Shown here: piece after piece, positions 9,627 to 17,612 of the stretch | How positions within the stretch are numbered: position 1 is the stretch's first letter | Layout: every line of letters begins with the position of its first letter | Notes under the pieces: model-generated | Seen by the model: only the letters and a program-made list of their open reading frames with translations | Databases searched by the model: none | Told to the model about the DNA's origin: nothing | From: JACWAE01 sp963847595 | GTDB lineage: Bacteria > Chloroflexota > Dehalococcoidia > SZUA-161 | Direction of reading: 5' to 3' | Assembly (NCBI GenBank): GCA_963847595.1 | Contig: CAWKAJ010000002.1 | Location: 930,001 to 994,000 of the forward strand | DNA: 64,000 nucleotides | Made by a program: the position numbers and the translations under genes

Positions 9627-9661
9627 CAGGAAAACACCCCTAATAGGGTGTCCTGTCTTTT
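9627..9661 (+). terminator. hairpin with T-run in the leader; attenuator or sRNA terminator
   Basis: CAGG-aaa-ACACCC, a 6-nt loop, then GGGTGT-CCTG form a 10-bp stem with a 3-nt bulge (9627-9655), directly followed by TCTTTT (9656-9661). It lies about 12 nt after the predicted start of the 9580 promoter and 68 nt before the next start codon. Placed behind its own promoter, it is better read as a leader terminator/attenuator or a roughly 45-nt RNA than as the end of the upstream operon. Confidence 0.6.
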
Positions 9662-9728
9662 GCCAAGCACGTCTATTCTAATAAACACCTGTTGTTTTAC
9701 TGAACTATTTTATTCAAGGAGGAAATAA

Positions 9729-11042
9729 ATGTCCTGGAAAGATGAATACAGGTCTAAGTTATGCAGTCATAAGAAGGCCGCGAAGCTTATTAAATCTCAT
9801 GACCGTATGTTCACTCCCCTCGGCCTCGACGAGCCTTCCACAGCGCTGATGGATGCAATTGCTGACCGGAAAGATGAGCTTGAGGACATTCAGTATATTA
9901 ATGCACTCGTATTTCATCCTTACAAAATTTTTGCTCCTGAGTACATGAAGACCTTTGATATGATGTGCGGCTTCTATAACCAGCTTACCATGTCGCAGCA
10001 TGATGCGGGCATCACTACATACATCCCGGTACAAAGCTCCACTGTGGGCGTTGTGGCAAAGAAGCGGCAGGCAGCCGATCCACGCAGGCATGTAATGATC
10101 ACTCAGGTCAGCCCCCCGGACGACCACGGATATGTATCGCTCGGCCTTGACTTATTCTTCACGCCGGACATCATTGACCAGGGCGCAGTGGTTATCGGAG
10201 AGGTCAACCCGCATGTGCCGCATACCTACGGCAATTCGCACTACCACGTCAGCCGCTTCGCTAAGTTCATCGAGATAGACGAACCTCTGTTTTCGCCCCC
10301 GATGCCCGAGCCGTCGGAGGTGCACAAAAAGATTGCAGCGAACGTGGTGAGCCTGCTCAAGGACAGAGATTGTCTTCAGGTAGGAATAGGCGCAGTTCCA
10401 GGCCAGATATCCAAGCTTCTTGCCGACTGCGGGCTGAAAGACCTGGGCATTCACACTGAGATGGCTCCGCAGGGCACCCACCTGCTTGTGGAGAGGGGTG
10501 TCGTCACCTGCAAGTATAAAGAGACCCATCCCAACAAGATGATCATGGCTTTTGCCGTCGGCGACCAGGAGCTTTACGACTTCCTGGGCAACAATCCCAT
10601 GGTCGAGTTCTACTGTGCTTCGTATTCCAACTCAATTCCCCTGCTGGTCAGGGAGAAGAACCTGGTGGCCATAAACGGCTCCGTCGAGGTCGACCTTGTA
10701 GGCACTATTGCCTCGGAGTCTTTCGGCGATTCCATGCGCTCCGGCGTGGGCGGGCAGCTCGACTTTGTGATCGGCTCTTACTGGTCCGAAGGAGGAAGGG
10801 CGATCAACATTCTGCCCAGCACCGCCCATGACGGTAAGATATCACGCATTGTGCCTTACCTGACGCACGGAGCTCGCGTGACCGTGCCCAGGCATTACGC
10901 GCAGTATGTAGTCACCGAATATGGGATTGCCAACCTTGCACCTTTGAATGAAAGAGAGCGCGCCCTGGCCCTTATCGAGATTGCGCATCCCAAGTTCAGG
11001 AACGACCTTCTGAAGGCAGCCAAGAAGAGACTCAGGTTTTAG
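9729..11042 (+). CDS. acetyl-CoA hydrolase/transferase family (4-hydroxybutyrate CoA-transferase-like)
   Basis: A 437-aa class I-type CoA-transferase with two tandem alpha/beta halves. Family motifs include QVSPPDDHGYVSLG (N-terminal half), SGVGGQLDFV and VVTEYGIANL (C-terminal half). Members exchange CoA between acetyl-CoA and short-chain acids such as 4-hydroxybutyrate or butyrate; substrate here is unproven. CAAGGAGG lies 6 nt before the ATG. The promoter and hairpin at 9580-9661 suggest separate regulation from the preceding genes. Confidence 0.88.
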   Translation: MSWKDEYRSKLCSHKKAAKLIKSHDRMFTPLGLDEPSTALMDAIADRKDELEDIQYINALVFHPYKIFAPEYMKTFDMMCGFYNQLTMSQHDAGITTYIPVQSSTVGVVAKKRQAADPRRHVMITQVSPPDDHGYVSLGLDLFFTPDIIDQGAVVIGEVNPHVPHTYGNSHYHVSRFAKFIEIDEPLFSPPMPEPSEVHKKIAANVVSLLKDRDCLQVGIGAVPGQISKLLADCGLKDLGIHTEMAPQGTHLLVERGVVTCKYKETHPNKMIMAFAVGDQELYDFLGNNPMVEFYCASYSNSIPLLVREKNLVAINGSVEVDLVGTIASESFGDSMRSGVGGQLDFVIGSYWSEGGRAINILPSTAHDGKISRIVPYLTHGARVTVPRHYAQYVVTEYGIANLAPLNERERALALIEIAHPKFRNDLLKAAKKRLRF

Positions 11043-11054
11043 CAGGATTGCCTT

Positions 11055-11093
11055 GCAGACCAGGTCATAGAGGCGGAGAAGCACACCTGTTAG
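11055..11093 (+). pseudogene. fragment of an acyl-CoA dehydrogenase 3' end
   Basis: Twelve codons plus stop read ADQVIEAEKHTC, almost the same as the tail of the intact FadE at 5008 (ADRIIEAEKFAC), including the stop position. It sits in the 64-nt gap between two unrelated genes and has no start. It is best explained as the last piece of a deleted second fadE copy. Confidence 0.7.
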
Positions 11094-11106
11094 CAGGGAG
11101 GCGAAT

Positions 11107-12828
11107 GTGGAGAAGGTGTGGCTGAAGAATTATGACACAGGTGTTCCCGCAACTATAGACTACCCCAGGCTCACCCTGCACCAACTGCTCGAGGAAACCG
11201 CAAGCCGCTTCCCCGCCTACACGGCCATTATATTCCCCGGCGCTTTGGGGGATGCCTACAGGCTGAGCTATAAACGCCTGGAACAGCAAGTAAATAGGCT
11301 GGCTAACGCCCTGATAAATCTCGGGGTCAAGAAGGGCGACAGGGTTGTCCTGCTTTTACCTAATTGCCCTCAGTTCGTTATCAGCTACTACGCTGTGCTT
11401 AAGGCAGGAGGCGCAGTGGTAGCTACTAATCCTCTGTACTCGCCCCGTGAAATGGAACACCAGTTCAACGATTGCGGCGCCGAGACTATCATTGTCCTCA
11501 GCCTCTTTTACCGCACTGTCGCACAGATTAAGGAGCGCACCAGGCTGAAGAATGTCATAGTAACGAACATCAAAGAGTACCTGCCCCCTGTCAGCCGCCT
11601 CCTTTTCACCCTCCTCCGCGAGAAGAAAGAGGGACACCGGGTTGACATCTCCGGCGCCAAGAATACCTATTCTTTTCAAGGCTTATTGAAGCGCTCCCCA
11701 CCCACACCCCCTTCAGTGACTGTGACTCCCGATGATATCGCTATGTTTCAGTATACAGGCGGGACCACCGGCATTAGCAAGGGCGCAGTAGCTCTACACA
11801 GAAATGTGGTTGCCAACGTATACCAGATGAAGGCCTGGGCCAGCCCCGTCAAGCCTAAGGAGGCTGGAGAGGTAGTGATGGGAGTAATGCCCCTGTTCCA
11901 TGTTTACGGCATGGTGGCGGTAATGCACCTCTCTGTGCTGGGTGGAGCGGCGATGGTGTTGCTGCCTCGCTGGGACACCCTGCAAGTGCTGAAAGCCATC
12001 AACCGATATAAGCCTGCTCTCTTCCCCGGCGTGCCTACAATGTACGTGGCGATCAATAACCATCCGGATGTGAAGAAATACAATCTGCGTTCTATCAAGG
12101 GCTGTACCAGCGGCGGAGCGCCGCTGCCGCTGGAGGTGCAGCAGCAGTTCGAGCACATTACCGGGGGCAATCTGTCGGAGGGCTACGGCCTCAGTGAAGC
12201 CCCTGTTGTAGTCACTGCGAATCCGCAAATCGGGAAACGCAAAGCCGGAAGTATCGGGGTGCCTTTCCCTGATGTTGAGGCCAGGATAATGGACGTGGAG
12301 ACCGGCGAGAAGGAGATGCCTTGGGGAGAGGTCGGGGAGCTGGTTATCAAAGGGCCTCAGGTGATGCAAGGGTACTGGAACCGGCCCGAGGAGACGAAAC
12401 AGGTATTACGCAACGGCTGGCTCTATACCGGAGACCTGGCCAAGATGGATGAGGACGGCTTCTTCTTCATTGTAGACCGCAAGAAGGAGATGATTATCGC
12501 CGGCGGCTATAACATCTATCCTCGCGAAATCGAGGAGGTTCTCTACGAACACCCCAAGGTCAAGGAAGCAGTTGCTTACGGAGTCCCCCACCCCTACCGG
12601 GGCGAGACGGTGAAAGTGGCCATTGTGCTCAAGGAAGGCGAGACCGCCACCACTGAGGAAATCATCGAGTTCTGCCGCGAGCGCCTGGCTCGCTTCAAGG
12701 TGCCCAAAATAGTGGAGTTCAGGGAGAGCCTGCCCAAGTCCCTCATCGGCAAAGTGCTGCGCCGCGTATTGATGGAGGAGGAGAAGGCCAAACTGGCCGC
12801 CGCTCAGAAAGAGCAAGAGGGGAAATAG
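11107..12828 (+). CDS. fadD: long-chain acyl-CoA synthetase (AMP-forming)
   Basis: Activates fatty acids to acyl-CoA with ATP, feeding the beta-oxidation genes upstream. 573 aa, normal for FadD. The P-loop-like AMP-binding signature is FQYTGGTTGISKGA (about residue 220), with the later motifs GYGLSEAP, GWLYTGDLAKMDEDGF and the lysine-bearing KSLIGKVLRR near the C-terminus. The start is GTG 11107 behind GGGAGG; the ATG at 11105 is out of frame and soon stops. Confidence 0.92.
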   Translation: MEKVWLKNYDTGVPATIDYPRLTLHQLLEETASRFPAYTAIIFPGALGDAYRLSYKRLEQQVNRLANALINLGVKKGDRVVLLLPNCPQFVISYYAVLKAGGAVVATNPLYSPREMEHQFNDCGAETIIVLSLFYRTVAQIKERTRLKNVIVTNIKEYLPPVSRLLFTLLREKKEGHRVDISGAKNTYSFQGLLKRSPPTPPSVTVTPDDIAMFQYTGGTTGISKGAVALHRNVVANVYQMKAWASPVKPKEAGEVVMGVMPLFHVYGMVAVMHLSVLGGAAMVLLPRWDTLQVLKAINRYKPALFPGVPTMYVAINNHPDVKKYNLRSIKGCTSGGAPLPLEVQQQFEHITGGNLSEGYGLSEAPVVVTANPQIGKRKAGSIGVPFPDVEARIMDVETGEKEMPWGEVGELVIKGPQVMQGYWNRPEETKQVLRNGWLYTGDLAKMDEDGFFFIVDRKKEMIIAGGYNIYPREIEEVLYEHPKVKEAVAYGVPHPYRGETVKVAIVLKEGETATTEEIIEFCRERLARFKVPKIVEFRESLPKSLIGKVLRRVLMEEEKAKLAAAQKEQEGK

Positions 12829-12834
12829 AAAAAT

Positions 12835-12860
12835 GGTGGAACAGCCGCCCACGGCTGTTC
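12835..12860 (-). repeat. REP-like hairpin 1
   Basis: GGTGG followed by a 9-bp perfect stem, GAACAGCCG / CGGCTGTTC, with a 4-nt loop. Read on the opposite strand it is stem then CCACC, the same arrangement as the copies at 12888 and 13179, so it is inverted relative to them. It also follows the end of fadD by 6 nt and could serve as its terminator. Confidence 0.7.
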
Positions 12861-12887
12861 AAATCATATGCAAACAACCAAGGCTAA

Positions 12888-12912
12888 GACAGGCAGGGGT
12901 GCCTGTCCCACC
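12888..12912 (+). repeat. REP-like hairpin 2
   Basis: 8-bp stem GACAGGCA / TGCCTGTC with a GGGG loop, followed by CCACC. Same design as the hairpin inside the transposase gene (13179-13204) and inverted with respect to 12835-12860. Such an inverted pair is the usual form of a BIME next to a RAYT gene. Confidence 0.7.
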
Positions 12913-12937
12913 AGTTAGAAGATGAAGTGCTGAGCAA

Positions 12938-13534
12938 GTGAAAGAATTAAGCGGAGTAGAACAATCACCCCCGACTGTTCCTTCAACAAAATGTGTCGGA
13001 CCTGATTTAGCTATCTCCAGAAGAAATCTTCCTCACTGGCAACTGGGCGGTTCTACCTATTTTGTTACTTTCCGCGTGAGACAAGGAATTGTCCTTTCCG
13101 CCGAGGAAAGAGCGATGGTGCTTGAATCCTGCCTATGTGGAAACGAGGGAACCGGCAAGGGCGCATCGGACAAAAGTAGAACAGGCGAGGGCGCCTGTTC
13201 CACCGAGTGGCGACTCCATGCTGCTATAGTAATGCCAGATCATGTGCACTTGCTGTTAACACCTGCGGAGATCCAATCTGGCAGATGGATTTCCTTGTCT
13301 CAAATAATGCAGGGCATCAAAAGTGCCACTTCCCACCGTATAAATAAGCGCCGAGGAAGAAAGGGTCCGTTGTGGCAGGATGAATCTTACGACCGAATCA
13401 TACGCGATGAAGAGGAGTTCAACAGCAAGTTGAAATATATTTGCGAGAATGCAGCTAAGGCCAGTTTGATTGAGGATAGTCTTGACTATCCTTTCTTCTG
13501 GTGGGAGGACAGCAAGCAAAAGGAATCAGGGTAA
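12938..13534 (+). CDS. REP-associated tyrosine transposase (RAYT)
   Basis: Single-strand HUH transposase of the IS200/IS605-related RAYT family, which cuts at REP hairpins. The HUH motif is in MPDHVHLLL (about residue 105) and the candidate catalytic Tyr in DESYDRIIRDEEEF (about 150). The N-terminal LPHWQLGGSTYFVTFRV and C-terminal YPFFWWED are typical of the family. 198 aa, with a hydrophilic Gly/Ser/Thr-rich insert (about residues 68-90) encoded by REP-like DNA. Start is GTG 12938 with no strong SD. It is a monocistron between fadD and the Nudix gene, flanked by hairpins of matching type. Confidence 0.9.
   Translation: MKELSGVEQSPPTVPSTKCVGPDLAISRRNLPHWQLGGSTYFVTFRVRQGIVLSAEERAMVLESCLCGNEGTGKGASDKSRTGEGACSTEWRLHAAIVMPDHVHLLLTPAEIQSGRWISLSQIMQGIKSATSHRINKRRGRKGPLWQDESYDRIIRDEEEFNSKLKYICENAAKASLIEDSLDYPFFWWEDSKQKESG
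13179..13204 (+). repeat. REP-like hairpin 3, inside the transposase gene
   Basis: 9-bp stem GAACAGGCG / CGCCTGTTC with an AGGG loop and a CCACC tail, lying in frame within the RAYT coding region. A degenerate copy (GAACCGGCAAGGGCGC) precedes it at about 13149-13172. The encoded residues form the non-conserved insert before the HUH strand. Confidence 0.7.
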
Positions 13535-13548
13535 ACTCCCCGGACTTC

Positions 13549-14091
13549 TTATTTCATCCGAACCTTGCGCAACGCCATCAGCAGCCCTGCGATGCTCTTG
13601 GCATCGCATACTTCCCCTGATGCAATAAGCCCGTAAGCTTTTTTTAGCGGAACGCGCACCAGTTCGATGTTCTCATCATCGTCTGCGGCCCTTTTCAAAG
13701 GTTTGAGTTCAGTGGCAAGATAGAGGTACATATACTCCGTAGTAAAGCCCGGGCTGGTGTAAAAAACGCTCAACTCCTCCCACTTCTCAGCGGAGAAGCC
13801 AGTCTCCTCCTCAAGCTCCCTGCGGGCACCCTCCAGAGGATTCTCGCCCGGCTCTATGCCGCCGGCAGGTATCTCCAGCAGCATCCTCTCCACGGGTTTG
13901 CGGTATTGACGCACAAGCAGGACGTTATTCTCAGAATCAACGGCAACGATGGCGGTGCAGCCTGCATGCTCCACAATCTCCCGCTTCGTCTTTTTGCCCG
14001 ATGGCAGCTCCACGGTATCAACTCTCAGGTTGATAATTTTCCCCTCGTATATCCGCTCGCTATGCAGAGTTCGTTCAGGGCTCATCTTCAT
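13549..14091 (-). CDS. nudF: Nudix hydrolase, ADP-ribose pyrophosphatase type
   Basis: Hydrolyses ADP-ribose or related NDP-sugars. 180 aa with a full Nudix box (GGIEPGENPLEGARRELEEETGF pattern, about residues 78-100) and the beta-sheet N-terminus of the NudF group. Its ATG overlaps the stop of the upstream acetyltransferase by 3 nt, so translation is probably coupled. The group 16150 to 13549 (tlyA-nadK-GNAT-nudF) reads as one leftward operon. Confidence 0.88.
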   Translation of the reverse strand: MKMSPERTLHSERIYEGKIINLRVDTVELPSGKKTKREIVEHAGCTAIVAVDSENNVLLVRQYRKPVERMLLEIPAGGIEPGENPLEGARRELEEETGFSAEKWEELSVFYTSPGFTTEYMYLYLATELKPLKRAADDDENIELVRVPLKKAYGLIASGEVCDAKSIAGLLMALRKVRMK

Positions 14092-14564
14092 CGCTCAACG
14101 GCTGCGGGCGGCCCGAGATGCACAATCAGCGGCACCTCGTCACAATCCGGGAACTTGGGGCAGTTATAGCACTCGCCCCAGACCTTGCGCGGCAGTGCCG
14201 CCCTGTCAATGCTAACAAAGCCGCATTTTTGGAAAAACTCGGGCTTATAGGTCAAACAGAAAACAGTAGAGATGCCCAGTTCCCTGGCTTCCTCAATACA
14301 GGTATTTACCAGTGCCACACCAATGCCCTGCTTCTGACTCCCCTTTGCCACTGCCAGCGACTTTATCTCAGCCAGGTCAGCCCAGCTTACATGGAGCGCC
14401 ACGCACGCAACCACCTTATCACGGTTCCTGACCACAAAATAGTCCCTGATATTCTCGTAAATCTCGCTCAGGGCACGGGGAAGCATCTCGCCCTGTGCAG
14501 CGAACTTGTTGATGAGCTTGTGCATCTGGGGCACATCAGCCATCTTGGCTTTTTCCACCTTCAT
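14088..14564 (-). CDS. GNAT N-acetyltransferase, short ArgA-like
   Basis: 158-aa acetyl-CoA-dependent acetyltransferase. The acetyl-CoA loop is QKQGIGVALV (about residue 82). Its C-terminus carries FFQKCGFVSIDRAALPRKVW and a CYNCPKFPDC segment, a pattern found in stand-alone N-acetylglutamate synthases, so a role in arginine synthesis is possible. No other arg gene is nearby. Overlaps nudF by 4 nt and follows nadK by 6 nt. Confidence 0.75.
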   Translation of the reverse strand: MKVEKAKMADVPQMHKLINKFAAQGEMLPRALSEIYENIRDYFVVRNRDKVVACVALHVSWADLAEIKSLAVAKGSQKQGIGVALVNTCIEEARELGISTVFCLTYKPEFFQKCGFVSIDRAALPRKVWGECYNCPKFPDCDEVPLIVHLGPPAAVER

Positions 14565-14570
14565 TTAGAC

Positions 14571-15437
14571 TTACTCCCGCTTTTCCAGCTTCGGCATTAA
14601 TGTACTGTAAAAGGTCGCAGGCCATTCAGCCCTGAGCATCTTCGTTACATAAGGACTGCGCTTGATTCTCACAACGTCGCCATCGCTCAATGGCACCTCG
14701 ATCTGTCCATCGACGCTGAGCGTGGCTCTATGAGTGGTGTTCACTTCGAGTTCCACCACTGCCTCAGCGGGCAAGACCAGCGCAGTGGCCAGGCTCAGGT
14801 GAGCAGCAATCGGCTTTAACAATATTTCCTCAGCTTGAGGATGAAGGATCGGCCCGCCGGCAGCCAGCGAATATCCGGTGCTGCCGGTCGCAGTGGCCAG
14901 AATCAACCCATCGCATTTATAAGTTGTCAGCAGTTGCCCGTCTATAGTTGCCTTGACCCGAATCAAACGGCATCTCTCGCCTCGACCCACGACCACATCG
15001 TTTAGCGCATGGAGCGGAGGCATATTAGCCGAAGCAATCTCCGCTTGAAGCATAGCTCTCTCCTCCACCCAGCCCACGCCTTCGACGAAGGCAGGCACTC
15101 CGGTCAGGGCGTCCCCAGCGTTCAGCTCGGTCATAAACCCCAGACGGCCCAGATTTATGCCCAGTATCGGGATACCCTTAGGGCTGGCAATGCGCGCTGC
15201 CCTCAGAATCGTGCCATCACCGCCCAGACAAATAACGAATCTGGTCCCCTCTATCTGCTCACACGCCTTTTCCTCCTCCCACGCCGAGCAAACCCAGACT
15301 GATGCTCCTGTGTCTCCCACAACCTTTGCCAGTTGTTGAGCTAAAGTCCCCGCAGCAGAGACTTTAGACTGGAACAGAATGCCAATCTTTTTATTCGAGC
15401 ATGACCTGTTACTCATAGCCTTCCCTACGTGTTCCAC
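14571..15437 (-). CDS. nadK: NAD kinase
   Basis: Phosphorylates NAD to NADP. 288 aa with the GGDGT motif in CLGGDGTILRAAR, the downstream NE/D pattern in LHALNDVVV, and GSTGYSLAAGGP of the nucleotide site. Two possible starts: GTG 15437, overlapping the tlyA stop, or ATG 15416 (MSNRSCSNKKIGIL) close behind AGGGAAGG. The latter leaves a more usual N-terminus. Operon with tlyA. Confidence 0.92.
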   Translation of the reverse strand: MEHVGKAMSNRSCSNKKIGILFQSKVSAAGTLAQQLAKVVGDTGASVWVCSAWEEEKACEQIEGTRFVICLGGDGTILRAARIASPKGIPILGINLGRLGFMTELNAGDALTGVPAFVEGVGWVEERAMLQAEIASANMPPLHALNDVVVGRGERCRLIRVKATIDGQLLTTYKCDGLILATATGSTGYSLAAGGPILHPQAEEILLKPIAAHLSLATALVLPAEAVVELEVNTTHRATLSVDGQIEVPLSDGDVVRIKRSPYVTKMLRAEWPATFYSTLMPKLEKRE

Positions 15438-16150
15438 AATAGAACCAGAAACTCGCGATTTCCCTCCGCGCCCAGAATCGGCGACGCCACCAGGCCACCC
15501 AATCTGAAGCCGTGGTCAACAGCCCAGCAGACAAAGCGCCCCAGAACACCGGCATGAACAAGGGGGTCTTTGACCAGGCCGCCCTTGCCCACCTGCCCCT
15601 TACCTGCTTCAAATTGAGGCTTGACCAGCACTATCAGTTGCCCCCCCGCCTTCACCAGCCTGGCCACTGTGGGCACTACCTTCTCCAGAGAGATGAACGA
15701 TACATCCAACGTAGCCAGGTCAACAGGCTCGGGCAGAGTGAAGGAATAGCGGGCATTTATCCGCTCCATCACCACCACCCTCGGGTCCTGTCTCAGTTTA
15801 TAATCAAGTTGCCCGTAGCCGACGTCGACAGCGTAGACCTTGCGCGCCCCGCGCTTCAGCAGACAATCAGTGAAACCGCCGGTGGAGGCGCCGACATCGA
15901 CCGCCACCAGGCCGTTCACATCCACCTGGAACTGGTCAAGCGCATAATCCAGCTTGACCCCGCCCCTGCTCACGAACTGAGGGCTCTCTAGGATTTCAAC
16001 CTCAGCGTCCTCATCGACCAGGGTGCTGGGCTTGACGATTGTCCTGTTGTCCGCGACAACAGCGCCCTCCATCACCATAACCCTGGCCTTCTCTCTGCTT
16101 TCCACCAGCCCCCTGACCACAAGCAGGGTATCTATCCTCCGTTTGGCCAC
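15425..16150 (-). CDS. tlyA: TlyA family rRNA 2'-O-methyltransferase / S4-domain protein
   Basis: N-terminal S4 RNA-binding domain (RIDTLLVVRGLVESREKARVMVMEG region) then an FtsJ-like SAM methyltransferase domain with AVDVGASTGGFTDCLL as motif I. Known members methylate 16S and 23S rRNA. The frame is open to an ATG at 16207, but homology to the family begins at the GTG at 16150 (VAKRRID). No clear SD is seen before either, so the start is uncertain. The C-terminus overlaps nadK. Confidence 0.88.
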   Translation of the reverse strand: MAKRRIDTLLVVRGLVESREKARVMVMEGAVVADNRTIVKPSTLVDEDAEVEILESPQFVSRGGVKLDYALDQFQVDVNGLVAVDVGASTGGFTDCLLKRGARKVYAVDVGYGQLDYKLRQDPRVVVMERINARYSFTLPEPVDLATLDVSFISLEKVVPTVARLVKAGGQLIVLVKPQFEAGKGQVGKGGLVKDPLVHAGVLGRFVCWAVDHGFRLGGLVASPILGAEGNREFLVLLWNT

Positions 16151-16427
16151 AATGCATTTAGCATAGACTCGAAGCTTCGGAAAGTCAAGGCTAGTGCAAG
16201 GGAGCATTCAGAGGTCAGCGGTCAGTTATCGGCATTAGTCATTCGGTTGCGCTGCTCGTTTCGTTTATCGCTTTGCGCTTAATGTTGCCCCATAACCTTT
16301 CCACGAACCACGATTCGAGTCGCGCAACAGCAACCCTTCCACGAAACCGAGACATCCCCAATTGCCACCCCTAGAAGAAAAGTCTTTCTCGGTGTATTAT
16401 ATCTCCAGCTTAATTCGGAGGAATCTG

Positions 16428-17579
16428 ATGACGCTGGCGTTGGAAGGAATCAAGGTTATAGACCTGTCCCGCACTGTGCCCGGGCCATACTGCACCATGA
16501 TGCTGGCGGATATGGGTGCCGAGGTAATCAAGGTGGAAGACCCCGGGTACTCTATGGGGATGCTTCCCGACCAGGAGAAACACGCCGCTTACGATTATCT
16601 ATCTCGCAACAAAAAGAGCATCGCGCTCAATCTGAAGTCAGCGGAAGCCAAAGAAATTTTCCACAAGCTGGTAAAAAACGCTGATGTCGTCATGGAAGCA
16701 TTCCGCCCCAGTGTCGCTAAAAGGCTGAGTGTGGACTATCACACCGCATCCAAGCTTAATCCCAGGATTATCTATTGCAGCCTCACCGGCTTCGGACAGG
16801 ACGGCCCCTACCGCGACCTCCCCGGCCACGACCCTAACTACACCTCCATCGCAGGCGCTGTGGGGCTCACCGGCGACCACAGGGGCAACCCTGTCATCAT
16901 CCGAGCTGCTGTAGGCGATATCGGCAGTGCCCTTCATGCCGTGATCGGCATCCTTTTCGCCATAATTGCGCGAGAAAAGACCGGGAAAGGTCAATTTGTG
17001 GATATATCCATGACCGACAGCGTCCTGCCCTTCCTTTCCGTCAGCTTGCTGAGATACTTCCGGGACGGCTTCATCCCCAAAAGAGGCTGGCCCTCGCCGA
17101 CCATAAACATCTGGCAGACCAAGGACGGCAAGTACATTACGACCGGACTGGTAGAGCCTCATTTCTGGGAGCGCTTCTGCCGCGCCATCGGCAGAGAGGA
17201 CCTCATCCCCTTCCACCATGCCAAGGGTGAGAAGCTACATGAAGTCTATGGCATAATCAGAGAGACTATCCTCACTAAAACTCGGGATGAATGGTTCCAG
17301 ATTATGAAAGAGGCGGACACCTGCGTCAGCCCTGTATTAGAGCTTGACGAAGTGGTCAACGACCCCCAGTTGCAGCATCGCGAGATGTTTCCCGAGTTCG
17401 AGCATCCCGCGCTGGGGAAGGTAAGACAGCTCGGCATGCCCGTGAAGCTCTCAGAGACGCCGGCGAAGTTCAGGAACTTCTCGCCTGTACTTGGACAGCA
17501 CACCGATGAGATTCTACAAGAGCTCGGCTACACCAATAAGCAGATCGAAGAACTCCGCAAAGCAGGGGTTGTAAAATAG
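16428..17579 (+). CDS. class III CoA-transferase (CaiB/BaiF family), second copy
   Basis: 383-aa paralogue of the protein at 8363, with the same N-terminal pattern (IKVIDLSRTVPGPYC) and the predicted catalytic Asp in VGDIGSALHAVIG. CGGAGG at 16415-16420 stands 7 nt before ATG 16428, which decides the start against the longer frame at 16362. It is monocistronic and convergent with the deacetylase gene. Its TAG lies in the 34-bp palindrome that separates the two. Confidence 0.9.
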   Translation: MTLALEGIKVIDLSRTVPGPYCTMMLADMGAEVIKVEDPGYSMGMLPDQEKHAAYDYLSRNKKSIALNLKSAEAKEIFHKLVKNADVVMEAFRPSVAKRLSVDYHTASKLNPRIIYCSLTGFGQDGPYRDLPGHDPNYTSIAGAVGLTGDHRGNPVIIRAAVGDIGSALHAVIGILFAIIAREKTGKGQFVDISMTDSVLPFLSVSLLRYFRDGFIPKRGWPSPTINIWQTKDGKYITTGLVEPHFWERFCRAIGREDLIPFHHAKGEKLHEVYGIIRETILTKTRDEWFQIMKEADTCVSPVLELDEVVNDPQLQHREMFPEFEHPALGKVRQLGMPVKLSETPAKFRNFSPVLGQHTDEILQELGYTNKQIEELRKAGVVK

Positions 17580-17612
17580 CTGTAGGGACACAAAATTTTG
17601 TGCCCCTACAGC
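17579..17612. repeat. GTAGGGGC-family palindrome, copy 1 (convergent-gene terminator)
   Basis: A 34-bp almost perfect palindrome, one mismatched pair, with the core GTAGGGACAC..GTGCCCCTAC. It covers the stop codons of both convergent genes (ends 17579 and 17606) and would form a strong hairpin in either transcript. Confidence 0.8.
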
